DNA of 64,000 nucleotides from CAWDZK01 sp963726615 (GTDB lineage: Bacteria; Actinomycetota; Actinomycetes; JACCUZ01). How positions within the stretch are numbered: the stretch's first letter is position 1; every line of letters starts with the position of its first letter. Below the pieces are notes generated by a model, which saw only the letters and a list, made by a program, of their open reading frames with translations, did no database searches and was not told the DNA's origin. Below are positions 50,954 to 58,166 of the stretch, piece by piece. The position numbers were made by a program, and so were the translations under genes. The stretch covers positions 41,379-105,378 of the forward strand of contig CAVSCX010000004.1 in NCBI GenBank assembly GCA_963726615.1, given 5' to 3'.

Positions 50954-52443
50954 ACGTCCTGTCTCCGACGGTCGAGGCCCTCGGGTACCTGGTCGCTGCG
51001 GTCTGCTTCATCCTCGCACTCAAGGGGCTGTCGTCACCGGCGACCGCACGGCGCGGCAACTGGCTCGGCGCGGCCGGCGCTGTGCTCGCCTGCGTGGTGG
51101 TCTTCCTCGCCGAAGACCTCGACCACGTGGTGCCCATCCTGGTGGCCATCGGTGTCGGCACGGCGGTCGGCGTTCCCGCGGCGCGCCGGGTGGCCATGAC
51201 CCAGATGCCGCAGCTCGTCGCCCTGTTCAACGGCGTCGGCGGCGCCGCGGCAGCACTGGTGGCCGGCCTGGAGCTGACCGGACGCCTGCACATCGCCGGC
51301 ACCGACGCGTCCCTGCCGGCGCTCGGCGCGGGCTCGGGCTGGTTCGCCTACGCGCCACTGGGCTCGACGGTCCACGTCGACGCCACGGCCTCGACCTACC
51401 TCGCCGCGGCGGCCGGTGCCTTCACGGTGCTGGTCGGTGCGGTGTCGTTCTCCGGCTCGTGCGTCACGTTCGCCAAGCTGCAGGAGCTCATGACCACCCG
51501 GCCAGTGCTGTTCCCCGGCGGCCCGGTCGCCATGGGCGGTGCAAGCCTCGTCGCGGTGGGGCTGGCTGCCGGCGTCGTCGTCGACGCTCAGGACAGCGTC
51601 GTCTCGTCCTGGCTGCTCGTCCTGCTCGGCCTGGTGGCGCTCGCCGTCGGGGTGCTGTTCGTCCTCCCGGTCGGCGGCGCCGACGTACCCATCGTCATCT
51701 CGCTGCTCAACGCCTTCACCGGCCTGACCGTCGCCGCGAGCGGCTACGTGCTCGACAACGTGCTGCTCCTCGTGGCCGGCACCCTGGTCGGTGCCAGCGG
51801 CACGATCCTCACCCGGATGATGGCCTCGGCGATGGGCCGTTCGACTGTGTCCATCCTCTTCGGCGCCTTCAAGGGCGGCTCGACGGCGGGCTCGACCGCG
51901 GTGTCCGACCGGCCGGTGCGGTCGAGCACCCCGGAGGACGTCGCGATCCTGCTGGCGTATGCGCGCAAGGTCGTGATCGTGCCCGGCTACGGGCTGGCGG
52001 TCGCGCAGGCCCAGCACACCATCCACGAGCTGGCGGAGATCCTGCAGGCCAAGGGGGTGCAGGTCGTGTACGGCATCCACCCTGTCGCCGGCCGGATGCC
52101 GGGGCACATGAACGTGCTGCTCGCCGAGGCCAACGTGCCCTACGACCAGCTCAAGGAGATGGACGAGGCCAACTCCGAGCTGCCCGCAACCGACGTCGCC
52201 CTCGTCGTCGGCGCGAACGACGTCGTGAACCCGGCAGCGAAGACCAGCCCCGGCAGCCCGATCTACGGCATGCCGATCCTCAACGTCGGCGACGCCAAGA
52301 CCGTCGTGTTCCTCAAGCGGTCGATGCGGCCGGGCTTCGCCGGCATCGAGAACGAGCTGCTCTACGAACCGGGCACCACGCTTCTGTTCGGCGACGCGAA
52401 GGACTCGCTGACCACGGTGCTGCAGTCGCTCAAGGGCCTCTAG
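50950..52443 (+). CDS. pntB: NAD(P) transhydrogenase subunit beta (PntB)
   Basis: 497 aa from GTG 50950. About nine membrane helices, then the NADPH-binding domain III: VVIVPGYGLAVAQAQHTIHE, GIHPVAGRMPGHMNVLLAEA, ALVVGANDVVNPAAKTSPGS, IYGMPILNVGDAKTVVFLKR. Complete. Its stop codon shares the CTAG at 52440-52443 with the stop of the convergent acetyltransferase gene. Confidence 0.95.
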   Translation: MNVLSPTVEALGYLVAAVCFILALKGLSSPATARRGNWLGAAGAVLACVVVFLAEDLDHVVPILVAIGVGTAVGVPAARRVAMTQMPQLVALFNGVGGAAAALVAGLELTGRLHIAGTDASLPALGAGSGWFAYAPLGSTVHVDATASTYLAAAAGAFTVLVGAVSFSGSCVTFAKLQELMTTRPVLFPGGPVAMGGASLVAVGLAAGVVVDAQDSVVSSWLLVLLGLVALAVGVLFVLPVGGADVPIVISLLNAFTGLTVAASGYVLDNVLLLVAGTLVGASGTILTRMMASAMGRSTVSILFGAFKGGSTAGSTAVSDRPVRSSTPEDVAILLAYARKVVIVPGYGLAVAQAQHTIHELAEILQAKGVQVVYGIHPVAGRMPGHMNVLLAEANVPYDQLKEMDEANSELPATDVALVVGANDVVNPAAKTSPGSPIYGMPILNVGDAKTVVFLKRSMRPGFAGIENELLYEPGTTLLFGDAKDSLTTVLQSLKGL

Positions 52444-52967
52444 AGCTCCTTGCGCATCTCGACCAGGTCGAAGTCGGTGCGCAGCGCACCGGACGCCTCG
52501 TGGAACGGGAACGGCAGGTGGCGTCCGGTGCGGACGTACCCACGCCGCTCGTACCAGGTGATCAGCTCGTCCCGGAGGCTGATCACGGTCAGCGTCACCT
52601 CGGTCGCCGACCAGAGCTCCTGCGCCGTCCGCTCGGCCGCCTCGAGGACCGCCTTCCCCAGGCCGGTGCCCTGGCGCGCCGGGTCGACCGCGAACATCCC
52701 GACGTACGCCGCGGCTCCCGGCTCGGCCGGCCGCTGGACCAGTGCGCTGCCGACCAGCCGGCCGTCGGCCTCGACCAGCACGAACCTGCTGCCGTCGTCG
52801 GCGACCAGTGCGGCGATCTGACTCTCGCTGGAGCGTGGCCCGGTGAGCAGCTCGGTCTCGGTGGTCCAGCCGGTGGCCGCCACCGGCCCGCGGTAGGACC
52901 GCTCGACAAGCGCCGCGAGCGCGGCGACGTCGGTGGTGGACGCGGTGCGGGTGTCGAGGTCGGCCAC
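52440..52967 (-). CDS. GNAT-family N-acetyltransferase
   Basis: 175 aa. RTASTTDVAALAALVERSYR at the start, VGMFAVDPARQGTGLGKAVL with the acetyl-CoA pyrophosphate loop (R/Q-G-T-G-L-G), and LITWYERRGYVRTG near the end. Intact GNAT fold; substrate unknown. Convergent with pntB, with overlapping stop codons. Confidence 0.9.
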   Translation of the reverse strand: MADLDTRTASTTDVAALAALVERSYRGPVAATGWTTETELLTGPRSSESQIAALVADDGSRFVLVEADGRLVGSALVQRPAEPGAAAYVGMFAVDPARQGTGLGKAVLEAAERTAQELWSATEVTLTVISLRDELITWYERRGYVRTGRHLPFPFHEASGALRTDFDLVEMRKEL

Positions 52968-53066
52968 CCGGCGACCCTACGGCTGGTCGGTGATCAGGTT
53001 CACGGTGCCGTGACCTCGGGGGCCGACCGTCGTTGGATGACCGGGGAGCCCAGCACCGGAGGACTC

Positions 53067-53240
53067 ATGGCCCAGTATCACAAGCGGCTGCGCGAGAAGC
53101 TCGACCAGGCCGGTCGTCCCGACGAGGACCACCGTTCCCAGGACCGCAACGCGGGTGTCGCGATCGCGGTGCTCGCGGTCGTCGTCGTCGGCCTGCTGGT
53201 CGCGATGGCGATGGGTGCCACCGACGCCTTCCGCCACTGA
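53067..53240 (+). CDS. Small single-helix membrane protein (57 aa)
   Basis: ATG 53067 after GGAGG. A charged N-terminus (AQYHKRLREKLDQAGRPDED) is followed by one membrane helix, GVAIAVLAVVVVGLLVAMAM, and a short tail. Function unknown; codon use is host-like. Confidence 0.7.
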   Translation: MAQYHKRLREKLDQAGRPDEDHRSQDRNAGVAIAVLAVVVVGLLVAMAMGATDAFRH

Positions 53241-53263
53241 CCGGTGCGTAGACGGCCGGCTGG

Positions 53264-53803
53264 TCAGCGCAGCCAGGTCGTCGGTTGCGCCCCGCCGGGC
53301 GCGCCGGGGGGCAGGCCGAAGAGCAGGTCGCAGATCTGCACGTACAGCCCGTCCGGGTCGGGCAGGTGGCTGATGGTGCGCAGTGCCTGGTCCCGGCCCG
53401 CGGACTCGAGCACCAGCTCGCCGTAACCGAGCAGCCGGCCGAGCGGCGGTCGGGAGTAGCTCAGGTCGGTGACCTTGAGCAGGGGCATCATCGCCACCGT
53501 GCGGGTCACCAGGCCGGTGCGCAGGAGCAGCCGCCGGTCGGTGACGACGAACCAGTCCTCCCGCCACTCGAGCACGCGCCAGGCCAGCCGGGCCAGGAGC
53601 AGCACCCAGCCGGCGAGCAGCACCTCGCGCAGGTGGGGCACCAGCGGGAGCTCCTGGTCCAGCCACATCAGCAGCACGAGTCCGGCCGACGCGCTCGTCG
53701 ACGGCTCGGCCAGCCGGGCCCAGTGCCGGCGGACGGCGAGCACGCGCAGCTCCGAGGGCAGCAGGAACCGCTCCAGCCCGCGGAAGCCGCCCGGCGACGC
53801 CAC
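53264..53803 (-). CDS. Bacterial PH-domain membrane protein
   Basis: 179 aa from GTG 53803. Two membrane segments (AGLVLLMWLDQELPLVPHL region and VLLAGWVLLLARLAWRV), then a PH-like domain: WFVVTDRRLLLRTGLVTRTV, MPLLKVTDLSY, GELVLESAGRDQALRTISHL. This matches the bPH_2 domain of actinomycete membrane proteins. Role unknown. Starts 5 bp after the stop of the preceding 55-aa protein, so probably co-transcribed. Confidence 0.85.
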   Translation of the reverse strand: MASPGGFRGLERFLLPSELRVLAVRRHWARLAEPSTSASAGLVLLMWLDQELPLVPHLREVLLAGWVLLLARLAWRVLEWREDWFVVTDRRLLLRTGLVTRTVAMMPLLKVTDLSYSRPPLGRLLGYGELVLESAGRDQALRTISHLPDPDGLYVQICDLLFGLPPGAPGGAQPTTWLR

Positions 53804-53808
53804 CGGGG

Positions 53809-53976
53809 TCAGCGCACCAGGGCGTCGAAGAACGCCGCCAGACCGGTGCCCGCGTTGCTCACGCCGCCGAAGGCGACCCGGACCATGTCGGCTGCCCGGG
53901 CCGGGCTCATGATCACCGTGTAGACGACGAACGCGAGCGCCAGCCAGAGCAGGACGCGTCTCGTGGTGGCAGCCAT
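53809..53976 (-). CDS. Small membrane protein (55 aa)
   Basis: From ATG 53976 (MAATTRRVLLWLALAFVVYT). One membrane helix, then a tail with VRVAFGGVSNAGTGLAAFFD that resembles the short region seen in phage-shock or secreted helper peptides; no family recognised. Directly upstream of the PH-domain gene on the same strand. Confidence 0.65.
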   Translation of the reverse strand: MAATTRRVLLWLALAFVVYTVIMSPARAADMVRVAFGGVSNAGTGLAAFFDALVR

Positions 53977-54196
53977 GGGCACTCCTGGGGCAGGGGACGA
54001 ACCCACCCATACTGGCCGAAACCGGTGCCACCTCCGGGCCCGACACGCCCGCGCCGGGTGATCCCGTGCACGTGATCAACCCGGCACCGGTGGTGGCTGC
54101 CGCAGGCGGTTGAGCAACGCCGCCGCCGGTGGCCTCGGTCAGCGCCGCTGTCGCTGGTGCGGGCACGTCACGGGGGGTCATCGCGCCCGCCCGACC

Positions 54197-54835
54197 TCAG
54201 ACCACGCCGTACAGCCGGTCGCCGGCGTCGCCCAGCCCCGGCACGATGTAGCCGAGCTCGTTCAGCCGCTCGTCCAGGCCTGCGGTGACCACGTGCACCG
54301 GCACCGAGGACGCGCCGAACGCCTCGTCCATCACCTTCAGCCCCTCCGGGGCGGCGAGCAGACAGATGGCGGTGATGTCGTCGGCTCCGCGCTCGAGCAG
54401 GAAGGTGATCGCCGCGACCAGGGTGCCCCCGGTCGCCAGCATCGGGTCGAGCACGTAGCACTGGCGCCCGGACAGGTCGTCGGGCAGCCGGGTGGCGTAC
54501 GTCGAGGCCTGCAGCGTCTCCTCGTCCCGGATCATCCCCAGGAAGCCCACCTCGGCGGTCGGCAGCAGCCGCACCATGCCGTCGAGCATGCCGAGTCCGG
54601 CTCGGAGGATCGGGACGACCAGCGGCTTGGGCGACGCCAGCCGGACCCCGGTCGCCGGCGCCACCGGCGTCGCGATCTCGACCGGCTCGGTGCGGACGTC
54701 CCGGGTCGCCTCGTAGGCGAGCAGGGTCACCAGCTCGTCGGCCAGGCGGCGGAACGTCGGCGAGTCGGTGCGCTCGTCCCGCAGCGCGGTGAGCTTGTGG
54801 GCGACGAGCGGGTGGTCGGCGACGTGGGTCCGCAT
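54197..54835 (-). CDS. upp: Uracil phosphoribosyltransferase
   Basis: 212 aa from ATG 54835. Begins VADHPLVAHKLTALRDERTD, characteristic of Upp. PRPP loop VLDPMLATGGTLVAAI (here DPMLATGGT), VVPILRAGLGMLDGM, and the C-terminal uracil-binding GYIVPGLGDAGDRLYG. Salvages uracil to UMP. Normal length (208-212). Confidence 0.96.
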   Translation of the reverse strand: MRTHVADHPLVAHKLTALRDERTDSPTFRRLADELVTLLAYEATRDVRTEPVEIATPVAPATGVRLASPKPLVVPILRAGLGMLDGMVRLLPTAEVGFLGMIRDEETLQASTYATRLPDDLSGRQCYVLDPMLATGGTLVAAITFLLERGADDITAICLLAAPEGLKVMDEAFGASSVPVHVVTAGLDERLNELGYIVPGLGDAGDRLYGVV

Positions 54836-54994
54836 GGCAGGACAACCTAGTGCCCGGTCCCGGGGGCCCACGACGACGGAGTCCCCGCCTGCTGCCCCCT
54901 GCCGCTCGCCGCCGATCTCTGCCACGATGCGCCACAGGCGCGGCCTGCGCCGGCACGGGAGCCGCCGGGGACTGGTAGCGGAGGAGGCGACGCC

Positions 54995-55471
54995 ATGGAC
55001 ACCGTGGTCGACTTCGCCGTGATCGTCTTCCGTGAGGACGGTCAGTGGCAGGTCGGGTCGCTGCCGCACCGGGCTGCGGAGGCCCTGGGGTCGCTGGTCG
55101 CCGCGGTGCGCCAGCAGCCGAGCGAGGGCCCGTGCCTCGCCTTGACGTCCTACGGTGACGACTTCTTCCTCGCCGTACGCCCCGACGGCGAGGAGGTCCG
55201 GCTGATGCTCTCCGACGCCACCGCCGCCGACGACTGGCCGGTCGCTGCACAGGTCCTCGAGGCCCTCGACGAGCCGCTGCCCGAGGACGACGACGACGCC
55301 GAGCCCGTCGGTGACCTCGAGATCTTCGGCGACCTCGGGGTCGACGCCGACGACCTCGCTGACCTGTGCTCGGACCTCGAGCTCTACCCCGACGAGGTGC
55401 TCGAGCAGGTCGCCTCGCGGATCGGGTTCGGCCCACAGTTCGAGCGCGCCATGGCCGACGACCTCACCTGA
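54995..55471 (+). CDS. tRNA adenosine deaminase-associated protein
   Basis: 158 aa. DFAVIVFREDGQWQVGSLPH, an acidic middle (EDDDDAEPVGDLEIFGDLG) and DDLADLCSDLELYPDEVLEQ at the end. This matches the actinomycete family named for its location beside tadA. Function not known. The same fold is repeated in the next gene, indicating a tandem duplication. It starts 159 bp from the divergent upp. Confidence 0.85.
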   Translation: MDTVVDFAVIVFREDGQWQVGSLPHRAAEALGSLVAAVRQQPSEGPCLALTSYGDDFFLAVRPDGEEVRLMLSDATAADDWPVAAQVLEALDEPLPEDDDDAEPVGDLEIFGDLGVDADDLADLCSDLELYPDEVLEQVASRIGFGPQFERAMADDLT

Positions 55472-55532
55472 CCGTGCCCCGACCCACCGACTGACGAACC
55501 GACCGACCGCCCAGCAGACCTCGGAGGAAGGG

Positions 55533-55982
55533 TTGTCCTACTTCACCGCCGTCCTGGCCCGTGAAGGCAAGGCCTGGACCACGCATGACCTCGAGGTCGA
55601 CTCGGCCACGGAGCTGCCCGAGCTCACCGCCGAGCTGCGCGACCTGGTCGACGACGACGAACCCGTCCTGCTGCTCGTCGAGCGCGAGGACGCCTGGTGG
55701 GCCGTGGTCCGCGTCGACGGCGACGAGGACCCGCGGGTGTTCGTCTCCGACATCGCCGCCGCGTCCCGGTCGCCGTACGCCGACCTGCTGAACGTGGCCG
55801 ACGAGGCGGACGAGGTGCCCGAGCCCGGCACCTGCGGCGGGGACCTCGACCTGCTGGGTGACCTCGGCACCACCCCGGACACCCTGAGGGAGATGTGCGA
55901 CGACGAGGTCATCCCGATGGACGCGCTGGCCGCGGTGGCCGAGGCGGCCGGCTTCGCCGAGGTGCTCGACGCGCTGCGGTGA
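55533..55982 (+). CDS. tRNA adenosine deaminase-associated protein, second copy
   Basis: 149 aa from TTG 55533, chosen for GGAGGA 6 nt upstream; no ATG or GTG fits. Same plan as the upstream gene: YFTAVLAREGKAWTTHDLEV, an acidic stretch, GGDLDLLGDLGTTPDTLREM, and a C-terminal helix pair (VIPMDALAAVAEAAGFAEVL). Its stop overlaps the tadA start (GTGA), so it is made in step with the deaminase. Confidence 0.85.
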   Translation: MSYFTAVLAREGKAWTTHDLEVDSATELPELTAELRDLVDDDEPVLLLVEREDAWWAVVRVDGDEDPRVFVSDIAAASRSPYADLLNVADEADEVPEPGTCGGDLDLLGDLGTTPDTLREMCDDEVIPMDALAAVAEAAGFAEVLDALR

Positions 55983-56467
55983 GGCTTACGCTGCCCGCCG
56001 TGACCTCCGGCTCCGCGGCGTACGACGGGTGGATGCGGCTCGCCCTTGACGAGGCGACCCTGGCGCTCCCTTCCGGTGACGTCCCGGTCGGCGCGGTGGT
56101 CGTTTCCGCGGACGCCACGGTTCTCGGCCGCGGCCACAACGTCCGCGAGGCCGACGGCGACCCGACCGGGCACGCCGAGGTGCAGGCCCTGCGCGCCGCG
56201 GCGGCCGCGGTGGGGGACTGGCGGCTGTCCGGCTGCACCCTCGTCGTGACCCTCGAGCCCTGCACCATGTGCGCCGGAGCGCTCGTCCTGGCCCGTGTCG
56301 ACCGGCTGGTCTACGGCGCCGAGGACCCCAAGGCCGGTGCGGTGGGGTCGTTGTGGGACGTCGTGCGCGACCGTCGCCTCAACCACCGACCCGAGGTCGT
56401 GCCGGGTGTGCGCGCCGACGAGTGCGGCGACCTTCTGCGCGCGTTCTTCCGCGAGCACCGGGGCTGA
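55979..56467 (+). CDS. tadA: tRNA-specific adenosine deaminase (TadA)
   Basis: 162 aa from GTG 55979 (overlapping start; GTG 56000 is the alternative). Deaminase core: VPVGAVVVSADATVLGRGHN, zinc-site HAEVQAL with catalytic Glu, and PCTMCAGALVLARVDRLVYG. Converts A34 to inosine in tRNA-Arg(ACG); a tRNA-Arg(ACG) gene is present at 1504. Ends 55 bp before tRNA-Ser. Confidence 0.95.
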   Translation: MRLTLPAVTSGSAAYDGWMRLALDEATLALPSGDVPVGAVVVSADATVLGRGHNVREADGDPTGHAEVQALRAAAAAVGDWRLSGCTLVVTLEPCTMCAGALVLARVDRLVYGAEDPKAGAVGSLWDVVRDRRLNHRPEVVPGVRADECGDLLRAFFREHRG

Positions 56468-56522
56468 GCGTGGCTCGTCGCCGGGTTCGGCCCGGCGGCA
56501 GCGGTCCGGTAATCTCTGCGGC

Positions 56523-56612
56523 GGTGGCGTGTCCGAGCGGCCGAAGGAGCACGCCTCGAAAGCGTGTGACGGTGCAAGCCGTCCGTGGGTTCAAATCCCA
56601 CCGCCACCGCCA
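56523..56612 (+). tRNA. tRNA-Ser (anticodon CGA)
   Basis: Type II tRNA of 90 nt: acceptor GGTGGCG pairs with CGCCACC, anticodon stem CACGC/GCGTG with loop CTCGAAA giving CGA, long variable arm, T loop TTCAAAT, discriminator G, and encoded CCA at 56610-56612. The 3' end is the probable target of element 2. Confidence 0.96.
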
Positions 56613-56631
56613 GCCGTCGGCGACATTCCCG

Positions 56632-56643
56632 CAGGTCAGAGGC
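56632..56643 (+). repeat. 12-bp att-flanking motif, copy 3 (CAGGTCAGAGGC)
   Basis: 20 bp past the CCA of tRNA-Ser, identical and same orientation as the copies beside attL and attR of element 1. Confidence 0.5.
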
Positions 56644-56679
56644 CTGTGGGGTGTCGCCGAAGCGCCGCCCACATGCCTC

Positions 56680-56701
56680 TGGTCACAGGAATGGTCACGG
56701 G
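56680..56701 (+). repeat. Arm-type site candidates of element 2 (TGGTCAC pairs)
   Basis: TGGTCACAGG at 56680-56689 and TGGTCACGGG at 56692-56701, start-to-start 12 bp, between tRNA-Ser and the integrase stop. Sequence differs from the element 1 arm repeats but spacing is the same. Confidence 0.45.
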
Positions 56702-56716
56702 AGCTCCCGCGAGGCA

Positions 56717-57901
56717 CTACTCCTGGTCGCCGACCACCAGTGCTGCCACCCGAGCTGCCGCCATCGCCTGCATGTCCAGGTCGACGTGGGAGTACGTGTC
56801 CAGCGTGATCGACACGTTGGCATGACCCAGACGTTCCTGGACTACCCGAGGGTGCACGCCGGCTCTCAGCGCCAACGTCGCATGGGTGTGCCGGAGGTCG
56901 TGCAACCGGATCTTGGGAAGCCCGAGCCGGCGCACGTGCCGGCCGAAGTAGTACGAGAACGTCTTGGGATGCAGCGGTCGGCCGTCCTCGAGGCAGCAGA
57001 CAAGGTCACCGTCCTGGTACGCGCCACCAGCGGCCAATCGCTCCTGTAGCTGGCGGCTTCGGTGGGCGCGAAGTGCCGACACGGTCGTCGGGTCCAGCGC
57101 AATCTGTCGACGGCCCTTGCCGGTCTTGGGCGTGCCCCATGCCATGCCTGGCTCGCCGGTGCGCTGAACGTCTGTGGTGATCAAGGTGCGGATGATCGTG
57201 AGGCGGCCGGCATCCAAGTCGATGTCTGCCCAGCGCAGCCCGAGCACCTCGCCTCGGCGCATGCCGGTAGTGGCCAGAAGCCACCACGCTCCGGCGAGCC
57301 GGTCGTCCTCTATCCCACCCAGGAACGTCGCCAGCTCTCCTGCCTTCCAGGTCTTCATTTCGGGCTTGCCCGACGGCCGTGGCGGATCAGCAGCGTCGGC
57401 GGGATTGCGCACGAGCGCGTGCCAACGAACGGCGTCCCGGAGAGCTCGGTGCAGAATCGTGGCGACGTAGGCGACCGAGCGGGGTGACAACGGGCGGTGC
57501 TCGTCATCGCCAGCCAGCAGTAGGGCGTACAACGCGTTCAAGTCCGCCGGACCGAGCTGCTGCAGTCGTCTCCGCCCGATGGCGCGCCCACTCACGTGAA
57601 GCCGTACGTTTCGCCGGTAGGACTCGAAGGTCGACGGCTTGATCGTGTGCTCGATCGCAGGTAGCCAAGTCTCCGACAGGAAGGCAGCGACGGTCTGACG
57701 CTTCGGCTCCACGTATGCGCGGTCATCGACCGACGTCAGGACGCGCGTCAGCTCGCGTTGAGCGCCGCGCCTCGTCGTGAAGCCACGACGTCGCGTCTGG
57801 CGGCGCTCGCCACCCGGCTGGGTGATGTCGACGACGAAGAACCATGTGCCGTTGACCGATTGACGAATGCTGCCCCGGCGACCCGTGCCCGCATGTCCCA
57901 C
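56717..57901 (-). CDS. int: Tyrosine recombinase (integrase) of element 2
   Basis: 394 aa from GTG 57901, which has AAGGAGG 5 nt upstream; the frame stays open to 58021 but without such a site. N-terminal arm-binding part (GSIRQSVNGTWFFVVDITQP), SAM-like core-binding domain (VAAFLSETWLPAIEHTIKPS), catalytic motifs GMRRGEVLGLRWADID, KTGKGRRQIALDP, LHDLRHTHATLAL and LGHANVSITLDTYSHV (Tyr). Actinophage-like integrase. Ends 104 bp from the tRNA-Ser gene. Confidence 0.92.
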   Translation of the reverse strand: MGHAGTGRRGSIRQSVNGTWFFVVDITQPGGERRQTRRRGFTTRRGAQRELTRVLTSVDDRAYVEPKRQTVAAFLSETWLPAIEHTIKPSTFESYRRNVRLHVSGRAIGRRRLQQLGPADLNALYALLLAGDDEHRPLSPRSVAYVATILHRALRDAVRWHALVRNPADAADPPRPSGKPEMKTWKAGELATFLGGIEDDRLAGAWWLLATTGMRRGEVLGLRWADIDLDAGRLTIIRTLITTDVQRTGEPGMAWGTPKTGKGRRQIALDPTTVSALRAHRSRQLQERLAAGGAYQDGDLVCCLEDGRPLHPKTFSYYFGRHVRRLGLPKIRLHDLRHTHATLALRAGVHPRVVQERLGHANVSITLDTYSHVDLDMQAMAAARVAALVVGDQE

Positions 57902-57968
57902 AGCTGCCTCCTTGCGGCATTGCCAGGCGTCCGACCGCGGTCGGCCAGCCACACCGGCGACTTCGCCG

Positions 57969-58166
57969 TCAGCTGGCGGCGATGTCTTCCCGGTCGCCCC
58001 GAAGCGCGGCGACGAGGCCAAGGAGCGCGTCGGTGGGGATGCGCCGGCAGGCTCCGATGTGGACGGACTCGAGGATGCCGTCCTGCATCAGTTCGTACAG
58101 CTTGGAGCGGCCGATGCCAAGGGCTCTGGCCGCCTCGATCGGGGTGAGGAGCAGCTGGTCGGTCAT
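57969..58166 (-). CDS. xis: Excisionase / HTH_17 DNA-binding protein of element 2
   Basis: 65 aa from ATG 58166, overlapping the relaxase stop (ATGA). LLLTPIEAARALGIGRSKLY, then ELMQDGILESVHIGACRRIP is the classic excisionase HTH followed by an Arg-rich wing. 67 bp before the integrase start. Likely directs excision and may regulate the operon. Confidence 0.85.
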   Translation of the reverse strand: MTDQLLLTPIEAARALGIGRSKLYELMQDGILESVHIGACRRIPTDALLGLVAALRGDREDIAAS

